Source: Megamerina dolium (lineage: Eukaryota; Arthropoda; Insecta; Diptera; Megamerinidae). Taken from it: a DNA stretch of 64,000 bases. Positions 51,332-61,789 of the stretch are shown piece by piece (the first letter of the stretch is position 1; each line of letters begins with the position of its first letter). Under the pieces are notes generated by a model that saw nothing but the letters and a program-made list of their open reading frames with translations, made no database searches and had not been told where the DNA came from. Made by a program: the position numbers and the translations under genes. The stretch lies in assembly GCA_963854835.1 (NCBI GenBank), contig OY978530.1, positions 35,726,639 through 35,790,638 on the forward strand. Reading direction: 5' to 3'.

Positions 51332-52443
51332 CTTCTTTTTCTTATGTGGCCATTACAACCGAAAACCGATTTACGCTGAGTCTAGCATGCATCACCAGGC
51401 AGCTTTTTCCTTCACTAGTTGGCGCCAGTTAGAGATTCCCAATCCTGACAGGCTCTCCAGTACTTGGCCTTTCCACCGATGGTTAGGTCTGCCTCTTCTG
51501 CCTCGTCCACCAGCAGGTTCAGAATATAACATCTTCTTAGCTGCAGCGTGGTCTTCGCTTCGCTTGACATGACCTAGCCCGAGCAGCAGATGAATTTTAA
51601 TGAGCTTTAGTATGTCGGTGTCAGCATACAGCTCTTGTGTAGGACTTTTCTCTCGAAAACTCCGAGCATTCTCTCATCTGAAGTGGAAATTGTCCGAGCT
51701 TCAGCATCATAGGTAAGGACAGGCATGATGATAGATTTGTAGAGAGTGGTTTTCGTTTAATCGTAAATCAGCAGCTCGTATTATCTTCTCCATAATAAGA
51801 ATGAAGAAGTCTCACGATAACGAATCAACTTGTCTGATACCCCGTTCATTATTAACCGGCGGGGTGGAGTTCATCCCAATTTTCACTGCGGAACGAAAGC
51901 TACACAGTGTCATTCTGCAAAGCCGAATGAGCTTTGCAGGAATACCGAACTCATGCATTGTTATATAGAAGTAATACCTTATCGGATTGTCTAAAGCGGC
52001 TTTATAAACAACAAATAGATGGTGTGTATCGATCTGTTTTTCTTGGTCTTAGCAGTGTGAAATTCCAGTCGATAGCGGATTTACCAGGTGTCAAGCCGGG
52101 CTGAAAAGGTCCAATCATGTCCTTAAGCATAGACTTCAATGTTTCACACAGTACTCTCGATGATCCTTTTATGCGACGCTTAGAAGACCTATTGTACGGT
52201 GGTTGGCGCAAATTGTGGGGTTTCCTTTCTTATGTATGGGAGAGAGAACACTGAGCCTCTAATTATCAGGCATTTTTTCATCCGACCATATTCTGCTTAT
52301 GAGCATGCTGGTGAGCAGTTAATCGCTTCTGGTCTTAAACAACTTGGCTGGCAGACCATCAGCACCTGCAGCTTTGTTGTCTCTCAGCCTAGAAATGGCC
52401 TCTCTGACGTAGTCATAGTCGGGTGGCGGTTTAAATCCCCCCA
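51332..52443 (-). pseudogene. LINE ORF2 fragments of the (TAAG)n-tailed family
   Basis: Read on the minus strand: [20 protein letters not shown] (linker end/RT start), FQPGLTPGKSAIDW (degenerate FRPGKSTID), then decayed RT text, and at the left RGRRGRPNHRWKGQVLESLS and the 3' end ..ggccacataag. Same family as 186-528, 14.2-15.6 and 60.3-61.2 kb. Many frame changes; the catalytic YADD is not recovered. Confidence 0.75.
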
Positions 52444-52446
52444 TGG

Positions 52447-52448
<2 letters not shown>

Positions 52449-52533
<85 letters not shown>
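52449..52533. repeat. (AT)n microsatellite, left of DD41D copy B
   Basis: AT tract ending at the TA target of the transposon; with 53829-53970 it forms one tract split by the insertion. Confidence 0.95.
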
Positions 52534-52536
<3 letters not shown>

Positions 52537-53830
52537 GGTTATCCATTTCGCAGTTTCAAAAGTATAGGGCTAGAATTCGACATCTGTCAAACTGAGTTGT
52601 TAAAACAATTTCTTTCTTTTTCAGTTCAAAGTCTGACATTTGCGAAAATGGATCGCTTAACTATCGCACAACGCATTAAAATTGTAAAAACCTACTACAA
52701 AAATGGTGATTCTGCCACAGCCACATATCGTGCTTTAAGAGGAGATTATGGTTTACATAATCGTCCAACTACGCAAGCAATTGTCAAAATTGTGAAGAAA
52801 TATGAAGAGACTGGATCGGTTACAGATATTGTAAGGCCTGTGCATCATCGTTTCGCTCGTACCACCGAAAATATCGCTGCTGTAAGTGAAAGTGTTGCCG
52901 AAGACCCGAATGTGTCGATTCCTCGTCGTTCTCAGGAATTAGGACTGTCTTACGGCATATTATGGCGTATTTTGTATTTGGATCTACACCTACATCCATA
53001 TAAAATCCAGCTCACACAACAACTGAAGCCAGCTGACCATTCACAACGTCGTAGATACGTCGAATGGGTGCTTGAACAACAGGCGGTGGACGGCGATTTT
53101 TCGAACAAAATTTTCTTCAGCGACGAAGCACATTTCTCACTCGGTGGGTATGTTAACAAACAAAATTGTCATATTTGGGGTTCTGAGAATCCTCAAGTAA
53201 TTGAAGAGACGCCACTACATCCACAAAAAGTCACTGCTTGGTGCGCTCTTTGGTCCGGAGGTGTGATTGGACCTTACTTTTTCGAAAACGACGATGGAAC
53301 GACTGTCACCGTCAATTCGGAGCGTTATAGTCATATGATAACCGACTTTTTTTTGCCTGCTATTGAAGAATACGGCTTAGAGAATATGTGGTTTCAACAA
53401 GACGGTGCCACATGCCACACAACTCGAGCTTTATTGCAAGAGAAATTTTCTGGCCGCGTAATTTCTCGTCATGGCGATATCAAGTGGCCACCAAGATCAT
53501 GCGATTTGACACCGCTTGACTTTTTTTTTGTGGGGCTACGCGAAAGACCGTGTTTATGCAGATAAACCTTTAACTCTTGAGCACCTAAAAACCAACATTC
53601 GTCACGTTATGGCAGAGATACCGCCCAATATGTGTCAAAAAGTGGTCGAAAATTACCTTAAAAGAATCGATGCTTGCAACAATTCGCGTGGTGGTCATTT
53701 AAATGATGTAGTATTTCACACATAATGTCAACGTTCAAACTTTATAATAAAAAAGAAATATCATTTTAAAAAATATTTTATGTGTTTTATTCACATTTAC
53801 TTTTGAAACCGCAAAATGGATAACCCTTTA
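52532..53830 (+). mobile_element. DD41D-type Tc1/mariner transposon, copy B
   Basis: 1,295 bp flanked by TA, inserted inside an (AT)n tract. Terminal inverted repeats aagggttatccatttcgcag / complement of gcaaaatggataaccctt. Nearly identical to copies A and C, so the family moved recently. Confidence 0.93.
52648..53725 (+). pseudogene. DD41D transposase, copy B (one frameshift)
   Basis: ATG at 52648 (MDRLTIAQRIKIVKTYYKNG). The frame is open through the HTH, FFSDEAHFSLGGYVNKQN (first Asp), MITDFFLPAIEEYGLENMWF (the T8 run here keeps frame), QQDGATCHTTR (second Asp) to DLTPLD (third Asp). A T9 run then shifts it; the remaining ~60 codons (WGYAKDRVYADKPLTLEHLK onward) are in the next frame. A 9-bp deletion removes three residues after TTRA, so spacing between the last two Asp is 38 rather than 41. 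The least damaged copy. Confidence 0.92.
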
Positions 53831-53859
53831 TTATATATATACATATATAAATATATATA

Positions 53860-53955
<96 letters not shown>

Positions 53956-53970
53956 CATATATATATATAT
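53829..53970. repeat. (AT)n microsatellite, right of DD41D copy B
   Basis: AT tract with a few ATACATA and ATAAATA units; its right edge is the left edge of BEL/Pao internal sequence. Confidence 0.95.
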
Positions 53971-54126
53971 AAATTTGCTATCCGACGCCAACGATAACAA
54001 CTTTATTTTGCTTGTTCAACTTCATTGTGATTGTTTTAAAGTTTAAATTAGTTTAAATTAAGTTTCCACGCCGTTTATTGTTTTGAATTGGAACTAACGT
54101 TTCCACTACCAGCTGCCACTGGACAG

Positions 54127-57100
54127 ATGCATCGTACTCCAACTCGTAGGAGTGCTCGCTTAAACATCACAGAAGAATTGCCTGTCGCCACCAGCCGTAG
54201 CAATATGAATAAGAATTCCATTGCGTTAAACCCAATTGCTCTAATCGCCAAAGCTACATCTTCCGCCGAAGGAGTAGTCGTACCAGCTAATGATTCCAAT
54301 GCCACTGGAGCCTCCAGTAACAACACACAGAGTGCGTCAACCAATCAGGGCATCGATCTCTATGCCATGGAGAAACGGCTAGCCTTATTGGAAGCCCATC
54401 TAAAAGCCACGCAGGTACAGTTAAGGGAGCGTGACCTACAGAATGAAGCTCTTAGGGTAACGCTACACAGAAACGGTAATTCTGCCGTTACATATGCCAG
54501 CAGCATTGCTGCTCAGTCGATGTCTGCACCGCCGCAGTCGACGCAGACGCCACCATTAGAATCTGTACAAACACATGTACAGTCGAACACAAGCCTGCCG
54601 TTCACTGAAGTCCGTTATAGTTCTGCAAATCAGCCAGTTATTTGTAGCGCCATACCAACGGTAAATAATTTGTACAGTGCGTTACATACAAATGACGCAT
54701 TTTCATCGCAACCACAGAATATTTCGATGCCAGCTCCTAGCGCAAACAGTGATTATAACCATAGCATGCAGTATTCGTACCAAAATCCGTATGTTCCGAG
54801 AAAATTATTGGATTTGCCAGAATTTAGTGGCCGTCCAGAAGATTGGCCTGTATTTTATACAGCCTTTAATGAATCCACTGCAGTCTATGGTTATAGTAAT
54901 TTCGACAATAATCAACGGTTGCAAAAGTGTTTGAAGGGTGATGCTCGTGAGACTATTAAGTCGTTGCTGATTCACCCTAACAACGTTGCCTGCATTATTG
55001 AGCAACTTAAATTCAGATATGGTCGACCAGAACAGCTCATACGTAGTCAGCTGTCGCAAGTAAAAGAAATAACGCCGATTTCGGAGAATGCGTTAACCAA
55101 GTTGATACCCTTTGCCATCAAAGTCAAAAATATATGTACATTTCTGCAGTCAGCCAACGCCGAGCATCATCTTTCAAACCCGACATTACTCGATGAGCTT
55201 ATCTCAAAGCTACCTATGACTAAGCGCATCGAGTGGGGTCGGTATGCCGCCACTGTACAGCCGCGTGCTACAGCAGCACATTTCAGTGAGTGGCTTACCC
55301 TGCTCGCCAATGTCATTTGCACGATTAACGATGAAAGTCAGATTGCCACCCGTGAGCCAAAACGAGGGGTAATTCTTCATGTGGATGAAAGACAACAGAC
55401 GCAAAAATGCCCAATATGCCAAGGCCAACACAAAGTGCCCAGCTGCAAACGTTTCATCGATACCTCGGTGTCCCGTAGATGGACGGAAGTAAAAAATAGT
55501 CGCTTATGTTTTGCTTGTCTAAATGCCGGTCACATCAAACGTAACTGCAGACAAAGAAAAGAGTGTGCCATCGATGGATGTCGACGAGTTCACCACCATT
55601 TACTCCACGAAAACAAATCACAACGACCGTCAGTACCGCCAGCTGTAAAGAACACCGATCGAAATGCCTTAGCCCTACAATCGCCGTCACAGCAGCTGTC
55701 TAGTGCTACACGACCCGCAGTCTTAAGCTGCGCTACTAATGCAACGGAGAGTAAGCTACTATTCCGTATATTACCAGTTACGTTATATGGAAGACAACGC
55801 CGCCTAGATACCTACGCTCTACTAGATGAAGGTTCATCCATCACTATGCTCGACGACGCTCTCGCAAAACAACTTGAGTTGCACGGACGACCAAATTGCC
55901 TGAATGTACAGTGGTTCGGTGGACATGCAGTGCAAGAACCAGCGACATTGGTCGATCTATTTATTAGTGGTGCTGGAATGAAGAAACAACATAAACTGCA
56001 GAATGTATACGCCGTAAAAAATCTGCTATTACCGTCGCAAAGCATAAGCAAGGCCGATTTGCTGCGTGATAATTACAAACAAGTACAACAGTTGCCAGTG
56101 CAGCCACATTCTGGCATGGTACCCAGACTACTCATCGGAATTGATCATTGCCACTTGGGATTAGCTTCCACAACCATCGCTATGCGAAAGAATGGACCAT
56201 TTGCCGCCAATACAGAACTGGGGTGGGTGGTATTTGGCCCGACCAGCAAAAGTCTACCTACGCCATCTACGTGCCTTTGTGTTAATGTACGTCTGGACCA
56301 AACACTTCACAACATGGTCGCCGACTTCTTTGAGACCGAAAGCTTTGGTGTGAGACCAGCACCACCGGCCGAAAGCGATGATGACGTCAGCGCAAGAACA
56401 ATTCTGAAGTCTACAACCTTTCGTGTTGGAACAAGGTTTCAAACCGGTCTCTTATGGGGACGAGACGATGTACAATTACCCGACAGCTACGACATGGCGC
56501 TCAAGAGGCTGGTGAGCGTGGAAAATCGTATGAATCGCGACGAAAGCCTCGCCGCCAATTATAAGAGCATGCTAGAATCCTACGTTGAGAAGGGTTATGC
56601 CCGCAAGCTCTCGCGGTCAGAGGCTGCTTCGACAACACCACGTACTTGGTATCTTCCACATTTCGCCGTGGTGAACCCAAATAAACCGGCAAAGTTGCGA
56701 ATCGTGTTCGACGCTGCCGCCAAGGTCCATGGTGTCTCCCTCAATCGTCACCTACTGAAGGGCCCTCAAGAATACAGGCCATTGCCTTCTATACTTCTCC
56801 ATTTCCGCGAAGGAGCTGTCGGCGTGTGTGCTGACATCAAGGAGATGTTTCACCAGGTATTTATTCGCCCAGAGGATAGATGTGCCCAACGATTTCTGTG
56901 GCGAGACGGGAACGCAAAGAGACAACCAGACATATACGAAATGTGTGTCATGACTTTCGGGGCTGCTTGTTCGCCCTGCTCAGCACATTATGTCAAAACG
57001 CAGAACGCTTTGGAGCATAACGCAGACGATCGCAGCATTGCCCGAGCTATAAAGGCTATTATAGACTACCATTACGTCGATGATTTTGTGGACAGTTTCG

Positions 57101-59361
57101 ATACACCAAAGGAAGCCATCGCCATCGCATCACAAGTAAAGGCGATACATCAGAATGCGGGTTTCGAGATTCGCAATTTTACATCAAATTCATCAGAAGT
57201 GACTGCAGCGTTGGATGGAATTGATGTTACTAAGATTCTTGCGAAGAAAGAAGGCGTTGCGACAGAAAGAGTCCTGGGTCTATTTTGGCATCCCGTCACA
57301 GATTGCTTCAAGTTCAAACTCAAGTTTAACAAAGTCAGCGAAGCAGTGTTGAGAGGTGACAGACGCCCTACCAAGAGAGAGCTGCTCAGTGTCGTCATGT
57401 CGATATTCGACCCACTAGGATTCCTAGCTCATTTCATCATAGGTGCTAAATTACTGATGCGTGAAGTTTGGCGAAATGAGGCAAGCTGGGACGAACCATT
57501 GTGTGACAGCATCGCCGAGCTATGGGGCAAATGGCGTAAACAATTGCCAAACTTAACAGACTTTGCCGTTCCCAGATTTTACTTCCGCAATGGTAAACCA
57601 GAAGAGTTGCAGCTTCATATATTTGCTGACGCCAGCGAGAACGCCTTTGCCGCCGTCGCATATTGGAGAGCAAAAAACAGCCGAGGAGAATTGGAGGTCA
57701 CACTCATCTGCGCGAAGTCCAAGTGCGCGCCGTTGAAGCCCCTTACCGTGCCACGATTAGAGTTGCAAGCAGCTGTGTTAGGGTCACGACTGATGCAGAC
57801 CATACGTGAAGAGCATGGTGTCAAGATCGACAAATATTTCCTCTGGAGTGACGAAAAAACAGTCATCAAGTGGATTCGAAGCGAACATAGGAGATATAAA
57901 CCGTTTGTGCAGCATAGAATTGCAGAAATCTTGACCGCCACGAATATGTCCAATTGGAGGTGGATACCCACAACAGAAAACGTGGCTGATGAAGCCACAC
58001 GTTTTAACAGCCAAATCGAATTTGGTGCAACTGCCCGTTGGACATTTGGCCCATCGTTTTTGCGAGAAAGAGAAGATTCCTGGCCTTCTGAAGACGCCAC
58101 GGCTGTCGAACGAGAAGATCCCGATTATGAACTTCGTCCGCAATACGCTTTGAATATCGTAAGTTGTGATTTCATACAATTTAATCGCTTCTCCTCACTC
58201 AACAGGTTGATAAGAACCACAGCCTGGGTAAATTTATTCACCAACATATGCCGCCGCCAAATTCAGGTCCTGAATCCTTATGGACTGACCGCCAGTGATC
58301 TTCAAACAGCCAAACGCCTTCTATGCCGAATCGTGCAGAGTGAAGCCTTTGGTATCGAAATTCAGCAAATCCGCAGTGGACAAGAAATATCTCGGCATAG
58401 TCCATTGCTGCAACTCTCACCATATCTTGACGAAGAAGGTATTCTGCGTGTGCGCGGCCGTATTGATGCTGCCAGCTGGCTCCCGACGGACGTGAGGCAC
58501 CCCATAATACTGCCATCGGATCACGCCTACTCGAAGCTAGTGACAGCGCAGCACCATATACTTATGGGTCATCAAAACACAGAAGCAACAATATGTTCCA
58601 TACGCCGTGGTTATTGGGTGCCACGCCTGAGAAATCTTCTTCGTAACGTCATCAGTAATTGCCAAGTTTGTCGCATCCGCAAAACACTTCCGATACCGCC
58701 TCTGATGGGACCGCTACCTGTCGACAGAGTCACGCCATACGTCAGGCCCTTCACATACACGGGCTTGGACTACTTCGGTCCTTTGAATGTGACAGTGCGA
58801 AGAAGCACCGAGAAAAGGTGGGTTGCTCTCTTTACGTGCCTCACCATACGTGCAATACATTTGGAGATATCGCACGACCTAAGTACCGATTCTTGCATAA
58901 TTGCCATTCGCAACTTTGTGAATCGTCGTGGTCTGCCTATACGGTTAAGGTCTGACAACGGGAAAAACTTTGTAGGCGTCAACAACGAAGCAAAGCGGTT
59001 CGACGAAGTATTCGACTGTGAACGCATACAAGACGAACTGTCAAAGAAAGGCGTCGATTGGGTATTCAGCTCACCGTTCAACTCGGCCGAAGGAGGAGCA
59101 TGGGAGCGTATGGTCCAGTGCGTTAAACGAGTCCTACGCCAAACGCTCAACGAGGTCGCTCCAAGGGAACATACGCTCAACTGTTTCCTGATTGAGGCAG
59201 AGAATGTCGTCAACTCTCGTCCGCTTACTCCGAATGACTTCTTACTAGGATCACCCAATACTGCCCGGACACCGGGAATAGACGTTAATATAGCGAACAC
59301 GTATGCCATACACCAGCAGTGGCGCAATTGCCAATTGAGTTTCACTAGAACCGCAAAATGA
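54127..59361 (+). CDS. BEL/Pao Gag-Pol polyprotein, 1,744 aa, uninterrupted
   Basis: Start set at the first ATG (54127, MHRTPTRRSARLNITEE); the open frame begins earlier but without ATG. Gag: a coiled coil at ~80-120, DUF1759-like core from ~227 (LDLPEFSGRPEDWPVFYTAF), knuckles CPICQGQHKVPSC (~426) and CFACLNAGHIKRNC (~461). Protease: ALLDEGSSITMLDDAL (~564; Asp-Glu-Gly, as in this family). RT: RIVFDAAAKVHGVSLNRHLL (~857), HYVDDFVDSFDTPKEA (YVDD ~981). RNase H: HIFADASENAFAAVAYW (~1163). Integrase: HHILMGHQNTEATICSIRRG..CQVC (zinc, ~1475), GLDYFGPLNV, RLRSDNGKNFVGV, EGGAWERMVQCV (D,D,E at ~1547, ~1608, ~1656). The frame ends at HQQWRNCQLSFTRTAK, short of the usual C-terminal tail (RT-binding/DUF5641-like region), so the 3' end may be truncated. 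No internal stop or frameshift; the youngest retroelement here. Confidence 0.95.
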   Translation: MHRTPTRRSARLNITEELPVATSRSNMNKNSIALNPIALIAKATSSAEGVVVPANDSNATGASSNNTQSASTNQGIDLYAMEKRLALLEAHLKATQVQLRERDLQNEALRVTLHRNGNSAVTYASSIAAQSMSAPPQSTQTPPLESVQTHVQSNTSLPFTEVRYSSANQPVICSAIPTVNNLYSALHTNDAFSSQPQNISMPAPSANSDYNHSMQYSYQNPYVPRKLLDLPEFSGRPEDWPVFYTAFNESTAVYGYSNFDNNQRLQKCLKGDARETIKSLLIHPNNVACIIEQLKFRYGRPEQLIRSQLSQVKEITPISENALTKLIPFAIKVKNICTFLQSANAEHHLSNPTLLDELISKLPMTKRIEWGRYAATVQPRATAAHFSEWLTLLANVICTINDESQIATREPKRGVILHVDERQQTQKCPICQGQHKVPSCKRFIDTSVSRRWTEVKNSRLCFACLNAGHIKRNCRQRKECAIDGCRRVHHHLLHENKSQRPSVPPAVKNTDRNALALQSPSQQLSSATRPAVLSCATNATESKLLFRILPVTLYGRQRRLDTYALLDEGSSITMLDDALAKQLELHGRPNCLNVQWFGGHAVQEPATLVDLFISGAGMKKQHKLQNVYAVKNLLLPSQSISKADLLRDNYKQVQQLPVQPHSGMVPRLLIGIDHCHLGLASTTIAMRKNGPFAANTELGWVVFGPTSKSLPTPSTCLCVNVRLDQTLHNMVADFFETESFGVRPAPPAESDDDVSARTILKSTTFRVGTRFQTGLLWGRDDVQLPDSYDMALKRLVSVENRMNRDESLAANYKSMLESYVEKGYARKLSRSEAASTTPRTWYLPHFAVVNPNKPAKLRIVFDAAAKVHGVSLNRHLLKGPQEYRPLPSILLHFREGAVGVCADIKEMFHQVFIRPEDRCAQRFLWRDGNAKRQPDIYEMCVMTFGAACSPCSAHYVKTQNALEHNADDRSIARAIKAIIDYHYVDDFVDSFDTPKEAIAIASQVKAIHQNAGFEIRNFTSNSSEVTAALDGIDVTKILAKKEGVATERVLGLFWHPVTDCFKFKLKFNKVSEAVLRGDRRPTKRELLSVVMSIFDPLGFLAHFIIGAKLLMREVWRNEASWDEPLCDSIAELWGKWRKQLPNLTDFAVPRFYFRNGKPEELQLHIFADASENAFAAVAYWRAKNSRGELEVTLICAKSKCAPLKPLTVPRLELQAAVLGSRLMQTIREEHGVKIDKYFLWSDEKTVIKWIRSEHRRYKPFVQHRIAEILTATNMSNWRWIPTTENVADEATRFNSQIEFGATARWTFGPSFLREREDSWPSEDATAVEREDPDYELRPQYALNIVSCDFIQFNRFSSLNRLIRTTAWVNLFTNICRRQIQVLNPYGLTASDLQTAKRLLCRIVQSEAFGIEIQQIRSGQEISRHSPLLQLSPYLDEEGILRVRGRIDAASWLPTDVRHPIILPSDHAYSKLVTAQHHILMGHQNTEATICSIRRGYWVPRLRNLLRNVISNCQVCRIRKTLPIPPLMGPLPVDRVTPYVRPFTYTGLDYFGPLNVTVRRSTEKRWVALFTCLTIRAIHLEISHDLSTDSCIIAIRNFVNRRGLPIRLRSDNGKNFVGVNNEAKRFDEVFDCERIQDELSKKGVDWVFSSPFNSAEGGAWERMVQCVKRVLRQTLNEVAPREHTLNCFLIEAENVVNSRPLTPNDFLLGSPNTARTPGIDVNIANTYAIHQQWRNCQLSFTRTAK

Positions 59362-59587
59362 TTTGAGCATTCTTGTGAATGTATGATATAAGCTTGACTA
59401 CGCGGTCGTTAGATTCAAAATGATCGCTTGCCGATTCATTCGTTGACATGAACCAGGGAACACAACAGCAAAATAAACCACTGTGCGTGTATACTAAATA
59501 TATATATATACAAATTTAAAATAACTGAAGTCTTTTTTATGCATTGCACAGGCGTTAAATTTGCTATCCGACGCCAACGATAACAAC
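59345..59587 (+). repeat. Probable BEL/Pao 3' LTR remnant
   Basis: Begins as coding sequence loses similarity, includes gcaaaataaaccactg as a polyadenylation-like signal, and ends with the 32-bp sequence also present at the left of the element. No TG..CA ends could be fixed. Confidence 0.45.
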
Positions 59588-59795
59588 GAGGAATCGACAC
59601 ATTCGGGTCTTCGGCAACACTTTCACTTACAGCAGCGATATTTTCGGTGGTACGACCGAAACGATAATGCACAGGCCTTACAATATCTGTAACCGATCCA
59701 GTCTCTTCATATTTCTTCACAATTTTGCCAATTGCTTGCGTAGTTGGACGATTATGTAAACCATAATCTCCTCTTAAAGCACGATATGTGGCTGT

Positions 59796-59798
<3 letters not shown>
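59588..59798 (-). pseudogene. DD41D transposase internal fragment (copy D)
   Basis: Minus strand: TYRALRGDYGLHNRPTTQAI, GKIVKKYEETGSVTDIVRPV and AAVSESVAEDPNVSIP, essentially identical to the HTH region of copies A-C (with YRFGR for HRFAR). Neither end has terminal repeats; the left edge meets the BEL/Pao remnant and the right edge meets (AT)n, so it is a broken piece. Confidence 0.9.

Positions 59799-59885
<87 letters not shown>
59797..59885. repeat. (AT)n microsatellite, ~85 bp
   Basis: Pure AT between the transposase fragment and SINE copy 5. Confidence 0.95.
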
Positions 59886-59888
59886 TAG

Positions 59889-60238
59889 TGGGTGCGGTAG
59901 CTCAGTGGTTAGTGTCTTCCCCTTCTGATCTGTAGGTCGTGGTTCAATACCCGGCTGGTGCATAATAAATTTAATATCGAAAAGATTTTTCTTTCGAAAG
60001 GTACCCACCTGTCGGCAGGCAATTGGCAATTCTTCCGACAGTAACAACTTGCCATGAAAAAGCTTCTAAAAAGAACTCTGTGAAAAAGCTCAGAAAAAGT
60101 GATGTCACAAGTGTTCTGCCGTTCGGAACCGGCTAAAATAAGTAGGTCCATTCTAATACTGTCCAAAATTTAAGACGCACAACAGTAATGGAAGAGAAGC
60201 TCGGCCAATGAGCCCTTTGGGGCTTTAAGTGCCACATA
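59889..60238 (+). repeat. tRNA-derived SINE, copy 5
   Basis: Head gtgggtgcggtagctcagtgg, B box ggttcaatacc, body with ggtacccacctgtcggcagg, ends gccctttggggctttaagtg and ccacata. Its tail continues into catacatacacatatagata repeats. Target duplication cannot be set because both flanks are low complexity. Confidence 0.9.
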
Positions 60239-60276
60239 CATACATACACATATAGATATAGATATAGATATATATA

Positions 60277-61202
60277 GACAAGGTGATTCGTTATCGTGCG
60301 ACTGCTTCAATCTTATTATGGAGAAAATAATACGAGCTGCTGATCTACGACATAATGGCACTATCTTCAACAAAAGTGTGATGCTGTTAGCGTATGCCGA
60401 CGATATTGACATAATCGCGAACACGCGAGCAGTCAGTGCAGCATTCTTATAGTTGGAAAGAGAGTCGCGTCGGATGGGTCTCACGGTGAACGAGGGCAAG
60501 ACGAAGTATCTAGTGTCAACAAACAAAGAGTCCCGGTGTCTTGGACAGCACGTCACTGTTGACAACTACGCTTTTGAAGTAGTAAGGGACTTTGTCTATC
60601 TTGGAACCAGCATTAACAACTGTAATGACGTCAGCCTGGAGATATTACGAAAGATCACTCTTGCTAACAGGTGTTACTTTGGGCTGAGTAAGCAATTGAG
60701 AAGTCGAGCCCTCTCTCGAAGAACGAAAACTACACTCTACAAGTCTCTCATCATGCCTGTCCTTACATATGGCGCAGAGAGCCCGGACAATTTCTACCTC
60801 GGATGAGCGAATTCTTGGGGTTTTCGAGAGAAAAGTCCTACGCAAGATCTTTGGACCTATTTGCGTTGGTGGCGAGTACCTTAAGGTACAACCATGAGCT
60901 GTACGAGCTGTATGCCGATATTGATATAGTAAAGCGCATCAAAATCCATCGGCTGCGCTGGCTAGGTCATGTCGAGCGAATGGAAGAACACGCTCCAGCT
61001 AAGAAGGTGTTATATTCGGAACCCGCTGGAGGACGACGCAGAAAAGGAAGACCAAACCTCAGGTGGAAACACCAAGTACTGGAGAACCTGACGCTTGGAA
61101 TTTCTAACTGGCGCCAGCTAGCGAAGAACAGAGATGGCTGGCGAAGCATGTTATTTTCGGCTTAAATCGATATTAGGTTGTTATGGCCACATAAGTAAGT
61201 AA

Positions 61203-61206
<4 letters not shown>
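60277..61206 (+). pseudogene. LINE ORF2 C-terminal half, (TAAG)n-tailed family
   Basis: QGDSLSCD (changed), FNLIMEKIIRAADLR, LLAYADDIDII (catalytic YADD), GLTVNEGKTKYLVSTNKESR, LGQHVTVDNYAFEVVRDFVY, LGTSINNCNDVSLEI, NRCYFGLSKQLRSRALSRRT, YKSLIMPVLTYGAES, YNHELYELYADIDIVKRIKI, HRLRWLGHVERMEEHAP, RRRKGRPNLRW and a stop after RSMLFSA, then ..gttatggccacataagtaag. Short in-frame and frame breaks near 60420-60450 and 60800. It gives the natural 3' end of the family: terminal codon, ~45-bp 3'UTR, (TAAG)n. Confidence 0.88.

Positions 61207-61265
<59 letters not shown>
61203..61265. repeat. (AT)n microsatellite, ~63 bp
   Basis: Follows the TAAG repeats of the LINE directly, so it may have grown from the 3' tail. 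Confidence 0.95.
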
Positions 61266-61266
<1 letters not shown>

Positions 61267-61275
61267 CTATATAAG

Positions 61276-61495
61276 TACCCTTTCGAAGTAGTGAAGGACT
61301 TTATTTATCTTGTAACCAGCTTTGGTTACAGATGCTACTTTGGGTTAAGCAAGCAATTCAGATGTCGAGCTCTCTCTTGAGCAACGAAAACCACTGTCTA
61401 CAAGTTTCTCATCATGCCTGTCCTTACATATGTCCCGAAGTTTGGGCAATTTGCACCTCAGATGAGAGAATACTCTGAGTTTTCCAGCTAGCGAA
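61276..61495 (+). pseudogene. Short fragment of the same LINE, diverged
   Basis: Matches 60567-60850 (ttcgaagtagtgaaggactt; tgctactttgggttaagcaa; ctcatcatgcctgtccttac) with small deletions; reads CYFGLSKQF and LIMPVLTY in shifting frames. A second, older partial copy head-to-tail with the first. Confidence 0.75.
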
Positions 61496-61547
61496 AAAAA
61501 GGGTTGGCTGCCTTTTATTTCGTTATAGTATTTCACCACCCTGGAAG

Positions 61548-61781
61548 ATGTGCAGCAAACAATCAAGTTCGAAGAAGACCGATGTTCGAGGGCTTCAGTT
61601 ATGTATGGTTTATCAGCTTTTACGAGGACACACTGACAATAATGTTTACTACGACTATCTAAAAGTTCCAAACTTGGATGCATTGTGTGCCATTTATGGA
61701 TTACCGATGAACATTAGAGATACTTTTATGGATGAATTTAAATGTGTTTTTGAAGTCAAGGCAAGCTCATCAAAGTCATAA
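61548..61781 (+). other. Unidentified open frame, 77 codons
   Basis: Open frame rich in hydrophobic residues (LQLCMVYQLLRGHTDNNVYY; LDALCAIYGLPMNIRDTFM). I cannot assign it. No homologue elsewhere in the window and no signal supports it as a gene. Confidence 0.25.
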
Positions 61782-61789
61782 ATGTGATG

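Larger units (their letters stand above)
53970..59587 (+). mobile_element. BEL/Pao retrotransposon with intact Gag-Pol frame
   Basis: An internal region with one long open frame, preceded by only 32 bp of upstream sequence next to (AT)n (no full 5' LTR), and followed by a ~240-bp AT-rich segment that may be 3' LTR (cagcaaaataaacc polyadenylation signal). The 32-bp stretch taaatttgctatccgacgcc..aac is repeated exactly at 59556-59587, as if LTR end plus primer-binding region occur twice. Confidence 0.85.

Noticed and set aside
53516..53725. Separate small gene downstream of DD41D copy B
   Set aside because: It is the frameshifted C-terminus of the same transposase, as shown by copies A and C.
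54127..59361. A host gene reading for the 1,744-codon frame
   Set aside because: All motifs are Gag, protease, RT, RNase H and integrase in BEL/Pao order.
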